Shown here: piece after piece, positions 1 through 5,077 of the stretch | How positions within the stretch are numbered: position 1 is the stretch's first letter | Layout: the number at the start of each line of letters is the position of its first letter | Assembly (NCBI GenBank): GCA_031547305.1 | Contig: JAVBSC010000027.1 | Location: forward strand, 1-5,077 | From: JAVBSC01 sp031547305 | Lineage (GTDB): Bacteria > Desulfobacterota > Desulfovibrionia > Desulfovibrionales > Desulfovibrionaceae | Direction of reading: 5' to 3' | DNA: 5,077 bases | Position numbers and translations under genes: made by a program | The notes under the pieces: model-generated | What the model saw: the letters and a program-made list of their open reading frames with translations, nothing else | Database searches by the model: none | Told to the model about the DNA's origin: nothing

Positions 1-59
1 AACAAGTCTACCAACATACTTTGCGGATTCAAGGGGTTTTTATTGGACTCAAAGCGGAA

Positions 60-99
60 CTAATTTCCGGTTAATTTGTTGAAATTACATGAAAATTAG
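60..99. promoter_or_regulatory. Symmetric AT-rich operator-like array
   Basis: Two TAATTT half-sites (61-66 and 72-77) are followed by two inverted copies, AAATTA (82-87 and 93-98). The inner pair forms a perfect 6-bp palindrome around GTTG. The outer pair extends to CTAATTT (60-66) and AAATTAG (93-99), separated from the inner pair by 5 bases on each side. Half-site centres lie 11, 10 and 11 bases apart, close to one helical turn, so all four would face the same side of the DNA. This suggests a binding site for a dimeric or tetrameric regulator. The site lies beyond the 3' end of the minus-strand gene ending at 152, so it probably serves a gene to the left of the window. The repeats are seen directly; the role is inferred, and AT-rich DNA can produce such patterns by chance. 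Confidence 0.35.
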
Positions 100-134
100 A
101 CAACGCGAGACTATCTGGAATTAATTGTCTGATT
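94..134. repeat. 10-bp inverted repeat in AT-rich gap
   Basis: AATTAGACAA (94-103) is matched by TTGTCTGATT (125-134), giving nine Watson-Crick pairs and one G-T wobble around a 21-base loop. It lies just past the stop codon (152-154) of the minus-strand gene. It could act as a weak transcript-end hairpin or as part of a regulatory site. No T-run follows it on the minus strand, so a standard intrinsic terminator is unlikely. Its left arm overlaps the outer half-site of the array at 60-99. Confidence 0.3.
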
Positions 135-139
135 ATCAA
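110..139 (-). promoter_or_regulatory. Candidate leftward sigma70-type promoter
   Basis: On the minus strand there is a TTGATA -35-like box (plus 134-139), an 18-base spacer and a GATAGT -10-like box (plus 110-115). The match is five of six and four of six to consensus. It would start transcription near 103 and run leftward straight into the palindromic array at 60-99, a usual place for a repressor site. The gene it would serve is outside the window. This is a weak call made by eye in AT-rich DNA. Confidence 0.2.
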
Positions 140-151
140 AGCTAAAATGCT

Positions 152-508
152 TTAAGGACGTTTTTGAAGGCCGAAAGGCTCCCAGGTGGGGTGATTTTGC
201 GTAATGTCGCCCGGCAGCAAGCACAACGGGGCGTCGGCTCCGGCCGGGTTGCGGCCTTGAAGCAGCAGGGCCAGGTCGTTGCCGGTGGCTCCGGGCAAGG
301 CAAGCATTTCTCCGGCTTCAGAGACATACAGGCTCATGACGCTGGTGCCGCCCTGCAGGCCCGCTAAGGCCAGACGGCGGCCTTCGGGCATGCTGGCCAC
401 CGAAGTGGCCGGACCGGATGCCCAGGTCATAAGCTTGGCGTCCGCCCCAAAAAACGCGGCCGCAAGACAAAAAACGATTAGAATTTTGCGGGATTTCCGT
501 TGGCCCAT
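152..508 (-). CDS. Small exported or membrane-anchored protein, unknown function
   Basis: This 118-residue protein has a classical N-terminal export signal: a basic stretch (QRKSRK, residues 3-8), a hydrophobic core (about 9-21) and a plausible signal-peptidase site after ADA at residue 24. Cys14 sits inside the hydrophobic core and lacks a lipobox context, so it is probably not a lipoprotein. The mature part is about 94 residues, rich in Gly, Ala and Leu, with one cysteine (Cys96) and no motif I recognise. An in-frame TGA lies two codons upstream of the ATG, which makes this the first possible start. The ribosome site is weak (GGCGG about 8 bases upstream). The gene is 158 bases from the small-gene operon, with a hairpin-rich element between, so it may be transcribed separately. 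The signal sequence supports a real gene; the function is unknown. Confidence 0.65.
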   Translation of the reverse strand: MGQRKSRKILIVFCLAAAFFGADAKLMTWASGPATSVASMPEGRRLALAGLQGGTSVMSLYVSEAGEMLALPGATGNDLALLLQGRNPAGADAPLCLLPGDITQNHPTWEPFGLQKRP

Positions 509-557
509 ATATCAAGCCGCCGTTTTGTCACGCCGGAGACCGTAATAGCCACCACAA

Positions 558-662
558 TTATCGGCGTTGTTGTCCCGCGAAGCGGAACGGCAACGCCGTA
601 AACGGGGTCTGGGGCTGTGGCCCCGGCGTGGGCCAGGGGTGGAGAGTCCCTGGCGTTGTTTT
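558..662. repeat. REP-like composite of three consecutive hairpins
   Basis: The gap 509-666 holds three stem-loops. Hairpin 1 (562-598) has an 8-bp perfect outer stem, CGGCGTTG with CAACGCCG, continued by wobble pairs and a CCGC-GAA-GCGG tip with one mismatch. Hairpin 2 (609-626) is GGGGC-TGTG-GCCCC plus two outer pairs, one a wobble. Hairpin 3 (632-654) is GCCAGGG paired with CCCTGGC across a 9-base loop. A 9-bp direct repeat, GGCGTTGTT, occurs at 563-571 and 652-660. From memory, intergenic elements built on a similar 'GGGGTCTGGGGC ... CCAGGGG ... CCCTGG' plan recur in many genomes, Desulfovibrio included. It may end or stabilise the transcript of the operon ending at 667. On the plus strand hairpin 3 is followed by a T-rich stretch (656-662). 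No small reading frame in this gap looks real. Confidence 0.5.
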
Positions 663-666
663 AATA

Positions 667-1038
667 TCACTGCGCCACGCCGGCGCCGCCCCGGAACATA
701 TCCTGGCCAGGGTCTTCAGCTTCCAGAATTTCCAGCTTGTCTTCCAGCCATTCCATGACGGCTCTGGCTGTGTAGTAGTTAAGCACCAGGCGGGAGTGGA
801 TGTGCCGAGTGATCACTTTGACGTTGTCGTGTGCGGGGGCTTCTTCTTCGCCGTAGCTGCCGTCCGGGCTGATCAGGCGTTCGGAGAAGTTGGGCAGCTT
901 ATCGCTTTCGGTGTAAAAATTGAGTTCTATTTCACCCTGTGGGTTTATGCCGCCCCAGACGCCGTGGGCGTAGCGCAGGGAGAGATTTTTATCCTGTTCG
1001 TACTCATAGCGGATGCGCAGCATCTCGTTATTGTTCAT
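667..1038 (-). CDS. Conserved-looking small acidic protein, unknown function
   Basis: This 123-residue protein is probably soluble, with no signal sequence or membrane segment. It starts with a charged strand-like segment (7-18), followed by the motif YAHGVWGGINPQGEIELNFY (23-42), which reads like two beta strands joined by a GG turn. An acidic linker (about 60-71) leads to a basic strand, VKVITRHIHSRLVLN (73-87), and then to a helix TARAVMEWLEDKLEILEAE (90-108). The tail is Gly-rich. This strands-then-helix plan recalls the DUF3467 family of small proteins, but I cannot confirm it. The start is supported by a GAGG ribosome site 5 bases before the ATG, only 11 bases after the preceding gene's stop. 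It is the last gene of the three-gene minus operon. Its function is unknown. Confidence 0.8.
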   Translation of the reverse strand: MNNNEMLRIRYEYEQDKNLSLRYAHGVWGGINPQGEIELNFYTESDKLPNFSERLISPDGSYGEEEAPAHDNVKVITRHIHSRLVLNYYTARAVMEWLEDKLEILEAEDPGQDMFRGGAGVAQ

Positions 1039-1049
1039 ATCCGCCTCAT

Positions 1050-1364
1050 TTAAAGACTCACGGCGACGAGGGAGCCGCGTTCTATTTCCGGCACATGCAG
1101 GGCGCTGCCCCAGCCCGCGCCGGCAAGGTAGCCGGCAGGGCTCTGGCCGGCGTGCAGACGCCCCGGTATCTGGGCGTAGAAGTTTCTGAACACGTCTTCG
1201 GCCAGGTCTTTGGTTATGTTTGCCACGTCGTCAAAAAGCGAGGTGTAGGCCGGCGAGGACTGCGGCGGGTCCGCCAGGGGGCTTTCATACATCCGCTGTT
1301 CCATGACGTAAGGCTTCCAGGAGGGGTAGGCCTCGGTAACCAGCACATTTGTGGGTATGCTCAT
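1050..1364 (-). CDS. Small hypothetical protein in a three-gene operon
   Basis: I do not recognise this 104-residue protein. It has no signal peptide, membrane segment or cysteine. The first 30 residues are rich in aromatic residues and methionine (YPSWKPYVMEQRMY, 13-26), followed by a Pro/Ser-rich linker (32-39). A probable helix, SLFDDVANITKDLAEDVFRNFYAQI, spans 42-66, and a Gly/Ala-rich stretch spans 68-89. The open frame extends upstream to 1559, but that part lies antiparallel-free on the same strand inside the preceding gene in another frame. The ATG at 1364 leaves a 5-base gap after that gene's stop, with GGGG about 8 bases upstream. This tight spacing suggests translational coupling and supports the gene. 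The link to its neighbours is positional only. Confidence 0.7.
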   Translation of the reverse strand: MSIPTNVLVTEAYPSWKPYVMEQRMYESPLADPPQSSPAYTSLFDDVANITKDLAEDVFRNFYAQIPGRLHAGQSPAGYLAGAGWGSALHVPEIERGSLVAVSL

Positions 1365-1369
1365 ATAAA

Positions 1370-1750
1370 TTACCCCACGGTCACCCAAAAAGGTATGCTG
1401 TGCAGGGCTTTGCCGTGTTCTTTGGTCTCCCCCAGCTTCCAGCCTTTGAGCGGCCGCCCGGCGGCTTTGGCGATTTCTTCCGCCAGGCGCGCCGCGCCAA
1501 TAACCGGATGCCGGGCAAAGACCGCCGGCAGCCCGTAGGTAAGGTTGCAGGCCAGGCATTTGCCGGGCCGCTGGTGCAGGTTGAAGGCGAATTCCAGGGA
1601 GTCTTCACCAGCCGTTACAAAGGCCAGACGGATATCGTAGGCGCCTTCCTCGGCTCCGCCGAACAACGCTTCAAAAAAAGCGGCCGTGCGTTCCGGGCCG
1701 AAAAGCCTGCCCGTGTATTCCGGGGTGAAAATTTCCAAAGCCCTGTTCAT
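1370..1750 (-). CDS. CxxC small protein, Desulfovibrio 'PDX1-like' misnamed family
   Basis: This is a 126-residue soluble protein. An N-terminal helical region (about 1-31, with FTPE and FFEALFGG) leads to a strand pair (YDIRLAFVTAG, 38-48, and LEFAFNLHQ, 52-60). The most distinctive segment is RPGKCLACNLTYGLP (61-75), where Cys65 and Cys68 form a single CxxC that could bind metal or act in redox. A helix (85-97) and a closing strand follow. I recall close relatives in Desulfovibrio genomes listed as 'pancreas/duodenum homeobox protein 1'; there is no homeobox here and that name should be ignored. A GTG start at 1783 would add 11 residues, but the ATG at 1750 has a GGAG ribosome site at good spacing. 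It is the first gene of the minus operon and is divergent from putA. Its biochemical role is unknown. Confidence 0.85.
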   Translation of the reverse strand: MNRALEIFTPEYTGRLFGPERTAAFFEALFGGAEEGAYDIRLAFVTAGEDSLEFAFNLHQRPGKCLACNLTYGLPAVFARHPVIGAARLAEEIAKAAGRPLKGWKLGETKEHGKALHSIPFWVTVG

Positions 1751-1793
1751 CCGTGACTCCGCCGGCAAGTATTCAGTAAACACGCTTTAAGCA

Positions 1794-1799
1794 CTTATA
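1794..1799 (-). promoter_or_regulatory. Possible -10 box for the minus-strand small-gene operon
   Basis: TATAAG on the minus strand lies about 44 bases upstream of the ATG at 1750. No good -35 box sits 16-18 bases further upstream; the DNA there is a T-run. The call rests on position and a five-of-six -10 match, so it is weak. It marks the most likely place where leftward transcription of the three-gene operon begins. Confidence 0.25.
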
Positions 1800-1824
1800 A
1801 CGATAATCAATATGGCAAAAAAAG

Positions 1825-1864
1825 CAACTTTTTATCCGACACGGCTTGATTTATAAAAAGCTTG
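1825..1864. promoter_or_regulatory. Inverted repeat in the divergent promoter region
   Basis: CTTTTTAT (1828-1835) and ATAAAAAG (1853-1860) form a perfect 8-bp inverted repeat separated by 17 bases. Beyond a one-base bulge (1861), CAA (1825-1827) pairs with TTG (1862-1864). The repeat covers the possible -35 box for putA and lies between two divergent transcripts. It could be the operator for an unlinked proline-responsive or global regulator, which is attractive because this PutA lacks its own DNA-binding domain. The repeat is visible; the function is inferred. Confidence 0.35.
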
Positions 1865-1874
1865 TCCATAAGGT
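1846..1874 (+). promoter_or_regulatory. Candidate sigma70-type promoter for putA
   Basis: TTGATT (1846-1851), a 17-base spacer and TAAGGT (1869-1874) give a moderate -35 and a poor -10 that keeps the important TA...T positions. Transcription would begin near 1881 and leave a leader of about 60 bases before putA. A weak promoter of this kind would fit an activated gene. Called by eye. Confidence 0.3.
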
Positions 1875-1930
1875 TTCCTACCGAGCCTAAATACATCAGG
1901 GCAAAAACCAGCATTTTGAACGATACGCCG

Positions 1931-1935
1931 GGAGG
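1931..1935 (+). promoter_or_regulatory. putA ribosome binding site
   Basis: A full GGAGG lies 6 bases before the ATG at 1942. It is the best Shine-Dalgarno sequence in the window and fixes the putA start, predicting efficient translation. Confidence 0.85.
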
Positions 1936-1941
1936 CAGCGC

Positions 1942-4900
1942 ATGGATCCGCAATTTGAGGGCAAGGTTATAGCCAAAGGCAAAGAATTTTTTAAAAGCAT
2001 CAGTGGAGAAGCTCCCTCCATCTTCAACAAGGGCTGGTGGACCGGCAAAGTCATGGACTGGTCAATGAAGAACGAGGACTTCAAGGTCCAGCTTTTTCGT
2101 TTTGTGGATGTGCTGCCCTACCTGACCAGCTCGGAATCTCTGCTCCGGCACATCCGGGAATACTTCGCCGGGGGCGAGACTGAAGTGCCGGCCGTGCTCA
2201 AGTGGGGAGCCAGCGCGGCCGGCATAGGCGGGGCGCTGACCGGCAAGATCATGGGCATGACCATCCGCTCAAACATCGAGGGCATGGGCCGCCAGTTCAT
2301 TATTGGCGAAAACGTCAAGGAAGCCCTTAAGGGTCTGGCCAAGCTGCGCAAGGACAAGTTCGCCTTTACCGTGGACCTGCTGGGCGAAGCCACGGTCAGC
2401 GAAGAGGAAAGCGACGCCTATGCCGCCGGCTACCATGAAATTCTGGACGCCCTGGTGGGCGAGCAGGGCGGCTGGGCGCCTTTGCCCGGCAAGGGCCAGA
2501 AGAAGGACCTGGACTGGGGCTCCACGCCCAAGGTGAATGTGTCCATCAAGCCTTCGGCCCTGTATTCCCAGGCCAAACCGGTGGACGTGCGCGGCTCCGT
2601 AGAAGGCATCTACAGGCGGCTGGCCCCGATTTACCGCAAGGTCATGGGCATGGGCGGTTTTTTGTGCGTGGATATGGAACAGCTCAAGTACCGGGAAATC
2701 ACCCTGGCCTTGTACAAAAAGTTGCGCTCCGACCCGGAATTCCGCCATTACCCGCACTTGAGCATCGTTCTCCAGGCTTACCTGAAGGATACGGAAAAGG
2801 ACCTGGAAGATCTGCTGGCCTGGTCTAAAGCGGAAAACCTGCCCATTGCCATCCGCCTGGTCAAGGGCGCATACTGGGACGCGGAAACAGTTGTGGCTAA
2901 GCAGAACGGCTGGGAAGTGCCGGTGTGGACACGCAAGCCGGAAACGGACGCTTATTACGAAAAACTGGCCCGCCGCATTCTGGAAAACCACGAGTACGTT
3001 TATTTTGCCTGCGCCTCACACAACGTGCGCACTATTTCCGCGATAATGGAAACAGCGGAACTTCTTAACGTGCCGGAATCTCGCTACGAATTCCAGGTGC
3101 TCTACGGCATGGCCGAGCCGGTGCGCAAAGGCCTGCTGAACGTGGCCGGCAAGGTGCGGCTTTATTGCCCCTATGGCGAGCTTATTCCCGGCATGGCTTA
3201 TCTGGTGCGCCGCCTGCTGGAAAACACGGCCAACGAATCCTTTTTGCGCCAGAGTTTTGCCGAAGGCGCGGAACTGGAACGCCTGCTGGAAAATCCGATC
3301 CTCACCCTGGAGCGCGAGCAGGATCAGGCCAGACCTAAACCCCAGGCCAAAGTTCCGGCCGGCCCCCTGCCGCTATTTGTCAACGAAGCGATGATGGACT
3401 TCACCATTCCGGCCAACCGCGCGGCTTTTCCCGAGGCCATCGCCAAGGTGCGGACCCGCGGCGGCCGCACGCTGCCCCTGCGCATAGGCGGCAAAAATAT
3501 TACCACAGCGGACCTTATGCCCAGCCTGAACCCGGCCAACCCCAAAGAGGTCATCTCCCAGGTCTGCCAGGCCGGCAAAGAGGAAATTGACCAGGCCATC
3601 AAAGCCGCTTCCGGCGCTTTTGCGGCCTGGCGGGATACCCCGGTCCTGGATCGCGCGATGATCCTGCATAAAGCCGCGGCCATAGCCAGGCGGCGCATGT
3701 TCGAGCTTTCCGCCCAGCAGGTTCTGGAGGTGGGCAAGCAATGGGACCAGGCCTACCACGACGTTGGAGAAGGTATTGACTTCCTTGAATACTACGCCAG
3801 GGACATGCTGCGTCTGGCCAATCCGCGCCGCATGGGCCGGGCGCCGGGCGAACTCAACCATCTGCTTTACCAGCCAAAGGGCCTGGCCGCGGTCATCGCG
3901 CCCTGGAACTTCCCCTTCGCCATTGCCATAGGAATGGCGGCGGCGGCCATAGTCTGCGGCAACCCGGTCATTTTCAAGCCTTCATCTCTGGCTTCCACCA
4001 TTGGCCACAGCATTGCCGAAATTTTTGAAGAAGCCGGTCTGCCGGCCGGGGTGTTCAATTTCTGTCCGGGGCGCAGTTCGGTTATGGGCGATTACCTGGT
4101 GGAGCACCCGCAAATTTCCCTGATCTGCTTTACCGGTTCCATGGAGGTTGGCCTGCGCATTGTGGAAAAAGCCGCCAAAGTCCGGCCCGGTCAGGCCCAG
4201 GTCAAACGGGTCATTGCGGAAATGGGCGGCAAGAACGCCATCATCATTGACGACGACGCGGATCTGGACGAGGCGGTGATCCAGGTGCTTTACTCCGCCT
4301 TCGGATTCCAGGGGCAGAAATGCTCGGCCTGCTCCAGAGTCATTGTACTGGACCAGATCTACGACCGCTTCGTGCAGCGCCTGGTCCATGCCGCTAAAGA
4401 CATCCCCATAGGGCCGGCCGAGGACCCGCTCAACTACATGGGGCCGCTGGCCGACGAATCCCTCAAGCAGAACGTGCTCAACTACATCGCCATTGCGGAA
4501 CAGGAAGGCAAGCTGCTGGTCAAGCGCACGGATATACCTTCTGAAGGCGCTTACGTGCCCCTGGTCATTGTGGACGGCATCAAGCCGGAACACCGCATCG
4601 CCCAGGAGGAAGTGTTCGGACCGGTCCTGGCCGTCATGCGCGCCAAAGACTTTGACGAAGCCCTGAACATGGCCAACAGCACCCGTTTTGCCCTGACCGG
4701 CGCGGTGTTTTCCCGCAGCCCCCGAAACCTGGAAAAAGCCCGCGCCGAATTCCGCGTGGGCAACCTCTATTTGAACAAGGCCTCCACCGGCGCCATGGTG
4801 GAACGCCAACCCTTCGGCGGCTTTAAAATGTCCGGCGTGGGCTCCAAAACCGGCGGGCCGGACTACCTGCTCCAGTTCATGGACCCGCGCTGCATCACCG

Positions 4901-4959
4901 AAAATACAATCCGGCGCGGTTTCGCTCCGATTGAAGAAGATGACGACTGGGTTGAATAA
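1942..4959 (+). CDS. putA: Bifunctional proline dehydrogenase / glutamate-semialdehyde dehydrogenase
   Basis: PutA oxidises L-proline to pyrroline-5-carboxylate with FAD, passing electrons to membrane quinone, then oxidises the hydrolysed product to glutamate with NAD+. Residues 1-190 are a helical N-terminal region. The FAD barrel (about 195-440) shows VSIKPSAL (200-207), Asp244, RLVKGAYWD (305-313), TRK (330-332), HN (360-361) and YLVRRLLEN (420-428), whose two Arg bind the proline carboxylate in the family. After a Pro-rich linker (462-475) comes the aldehyde dehydrogenase: PWNFPFA (654-660), FTGSMEVG (730-737), base Glu760, catalytic Cys794 in GQKCSACSR, EEVFGP (889-894) and PFGGFKMSG (957-965). 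It ends in a conserved-looking acidic tail. The 1005 residues match the minimal type-A PutA of Geobacter (about 1004). There is no N-terminal ribbon-helix-helix domain, unlike the E. coli protein of about 1320 residues. All key residues seem present and the frame is intact. Confidence 0.97.
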   Translation: MDPQFEGKVIAKGKEFFKSISGEAPSIFNKGWWTGKVMDWSMKNEDFKVQLFRFVDVLPYLTSSESLLRHIREYFAGGETEVPAVLKWGASAAGIGGALTGKIMGMTIRSNIEGMGRQFIIGENVKEALKGLAKLRKDKFAFTVDLLGEATVSEEESDAYAAGYHEILDALVGEQGGWAPLPGKGQKKDLDWGSTPKVNVSIKPSALYSQAKPVDVRGSVEGIYRRLAPIYRKVMGMGGFLCVDMEQLKYREITLALYKKLRSDPEFRHYPHLSIVLQAYLKDTEKDLEDLLAWSKAENLPIAIRLVKGAYWDAETVVAKQNGWEVPVWTRKPETDAYYEKLARRILENHEYVYFACASHNVRTISAIMETAELLNVPESRYEFQVLYGMAEPVRKGLLNVAGKVRLYCPYGELIPGMAYLVRRLLENTANESFLRQSFAEGAELERLLENPILTLEREQDQARPKPQAKVPAGPLPLFVNEAMMDFTIPANRAAFPEAIAKVRTRGGRTLPLRIGGKNITTADLMPSLNPANPKEVISQVCQAGKEEIDQAIKAASGAFAAWRDTPVLDRAMILHKAAAIARRRMFELSAQQVLEVGKQWDQAYHDVGEGIDFLEYYARDMLRLANPRRMGRAPGELNHLLYQPKGLAAVIAPWNFPFAIAIGMAAAAIVCGNPVIFKPSSLASTIGHSIAEIFEEAGLPAGVFNFCPGRSSVMGDYLVEHPQISLICFTGSMEVGLRIVEKAAKVRPGQAQVKRVIAEMGGKNAIIIDDDADLDEAVIQVLYSAFGFQGQKCSACSRVIVLDQIYDRFVQRLVHAAKDIPIGPAEDPLNYMGPLADESLKQNVLNYIAIAEQEGKLLVKRTDIPSEGAYVPLVIVDGIKPEHRIAQEEVFGPVLAVMRAKDFDEALNMANSTRFALTGAVFSRSPRNLEKARAEFRVGNLYLNKASTGAMVERQPFGGFKMSGVGSKTGGPDYLLQFMDPRCITENTIRRGFAPIEEDDDWVE

Positions 4960-4982
4960 TTGAGGGCGCGCGCTCTGGCGGT

Positions 4983-5016
4983 GGGGCGGTGGGGGGGGGC
5001 GGCTCACCACCCCCCC
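4983..5016. repeat. G9/C7 hairpin downstream of putA
   Basis: A run of nine G (4991-4999) faces a run of seven C (5010-5016). Seven G-C pairs (4993-4999 with 5010-5016) can form, with two further pairs inside after one mismatch, leaving a CTCA loop. Alternative registers exist, including GGTGG (4988-4992) with CCACC (5007-5011). The G-rich strand also begins with GGGG (4983-4986) and could form a two-tetrad quadruplex. It lies between the putA stop and the terminator and may protect the 3' end of the mRNA. The homopolymer is prone to slippage and sequencing error. Confidence 0.5.
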
Positions 5017-5025
5017 AGAAAGCTG

Positions 5026-5066
5026 AAAAAGTACCCCGTTTACCGAAACGGGGCGATTGTTTTTTT
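5026..5066 (+). terminator. Intrinsic terminator after putA, probably bidirectional
   Basis: CCCCGTTT (5034-5041) and AAACGGGG (5046-5053) form an 8-bp perfect stem with an ACCG loop, followed by CGATTG and seven T (5060-5066). The T-run starts six bases after the stem, slightly late. On the other strand the same stem is followed within three bases by five T (plus-strand A5026-5030), so it could also stop leftward transcription from a convergent gene beyond the window edge. It lies about 75 bases after the putA stop, which argues that putA is transcribed alone. Confidence 0.8.
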
Positions 5067-5077
5067 AATATAAAATT

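Noticed and set aside
138..153. AAAGC-TAAAAT-GCTTT stem-loop at the end of the 118-residue gene
   Set aside because: Only five pairs, overlapping the stop codon, with no T-run after it on the minus strand; too weak to call a terminator.
632..662. Intrinsic terminator on the plus strand
   Set aside because: The stem followed by a T-rich stretch looks suitable, but no plus-strand gene lies upstream. I treat it as part of the hairpin element.
939..1538. 199-residue open frame on the plus strand (also 628-1053 and 1349-1756)
   Set aside because: These oppose the three minus-strand genes, which have ribosome sites, tight operon spacing and plausible protein composition. The plus frames overlap one another and have none of these.
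1365..1559. 65-residue N-terminal extension of the 104-residue protein
   Set aside because: It would overlap most of the upstream gene in another frame, and its Arg/Gly/Ala-rich content looks like out-of-frame translation. The ATG at 1364 fits operon spacing.
1751..1783. GTG start at 1783 for the CxxC protein
   Set aside because: The ATG at 1750 has a GGAG ribosome site at good distance, and the 11 extra residues do not resemble the family start as I recall it.
1875..1930. Riboswitch or attenuator in the putA leader
   Set aside because: The leader is short (about 60 bases) and shows no strong stem, leader peptide or known aptamer pattern.
2269..2991. 240-residue open frame on the minus strand
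   Set aside because: Antisense shadow of the putA proline dehydrogenase region, with no recognisable domain.
3982..5010. 342-residue open frame on the minus strand
   Set aside because: It lies almost wholly antisense to putA, whose protein is unmistakable. Its composition (His, Val, Gly, Phe rich) is typical of the complement of GC-rich coding DNA, and it resembles no family.

Overview
The window looks like a piece of a GC-rich deltaproteobacterial chromosome, most likely from the Desulfovibrionaceae. The grounds are a PutA of the minimal 1005-residue type known from Geobacter, and a 126-residue CxxC protein that I remember as a conserved Desulfovibrio protein carrying an odd inherited name. 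The assignment rests on memory of these families, not on a search. Coding DNA is GC-rich and the gaps carrying regulatory signals are clearly AT-richer, especially 1-151 and 1784-1930.

Layout: 1-151 is an AT-rich gap with palindromic, operator-like sequence. 152-508 (minus) encodes a small protein with an N-terminal signal sequence. 509-666 is a gap filled by three consecutive hairpins that look like a REP-type intergenic element. 667-1038, 1050-1364 and 1370-1750 (all minus) are three tightly spaced small genes, read in the order 1750 to 667, which look like one operon of uncharacterised proteins. 1751-1941 is a divergent promoter region with an inverted repeat. 1942-4959 (plus) is putA. 4960-5077 holds a G9/C7 hairpin and then a good intrinsic terminator that could work in both directions.

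The one gene with a clear function is putA. It oxidises L-proline to glutamate in two steps, passing electrons first to FAD and quinone and then to NAD+. It lacks the N-terminal ribbon-helix-helix DNA-binding domain of the E. coli protein, so it cannot repress itself by that route; control would have to come from another factor acting in the divergent intergenic region. The three-gene minus-strand cluster shares that region, but nothing in the sequences links it to proline metabolism. I see no mobile-element genes, RNA genes or CRISPR array, and no complete new multi-gene system. The least explained items are the symmetric operator-like array at 60-99, the hairpin element at 558-662 and the small-gene operon.
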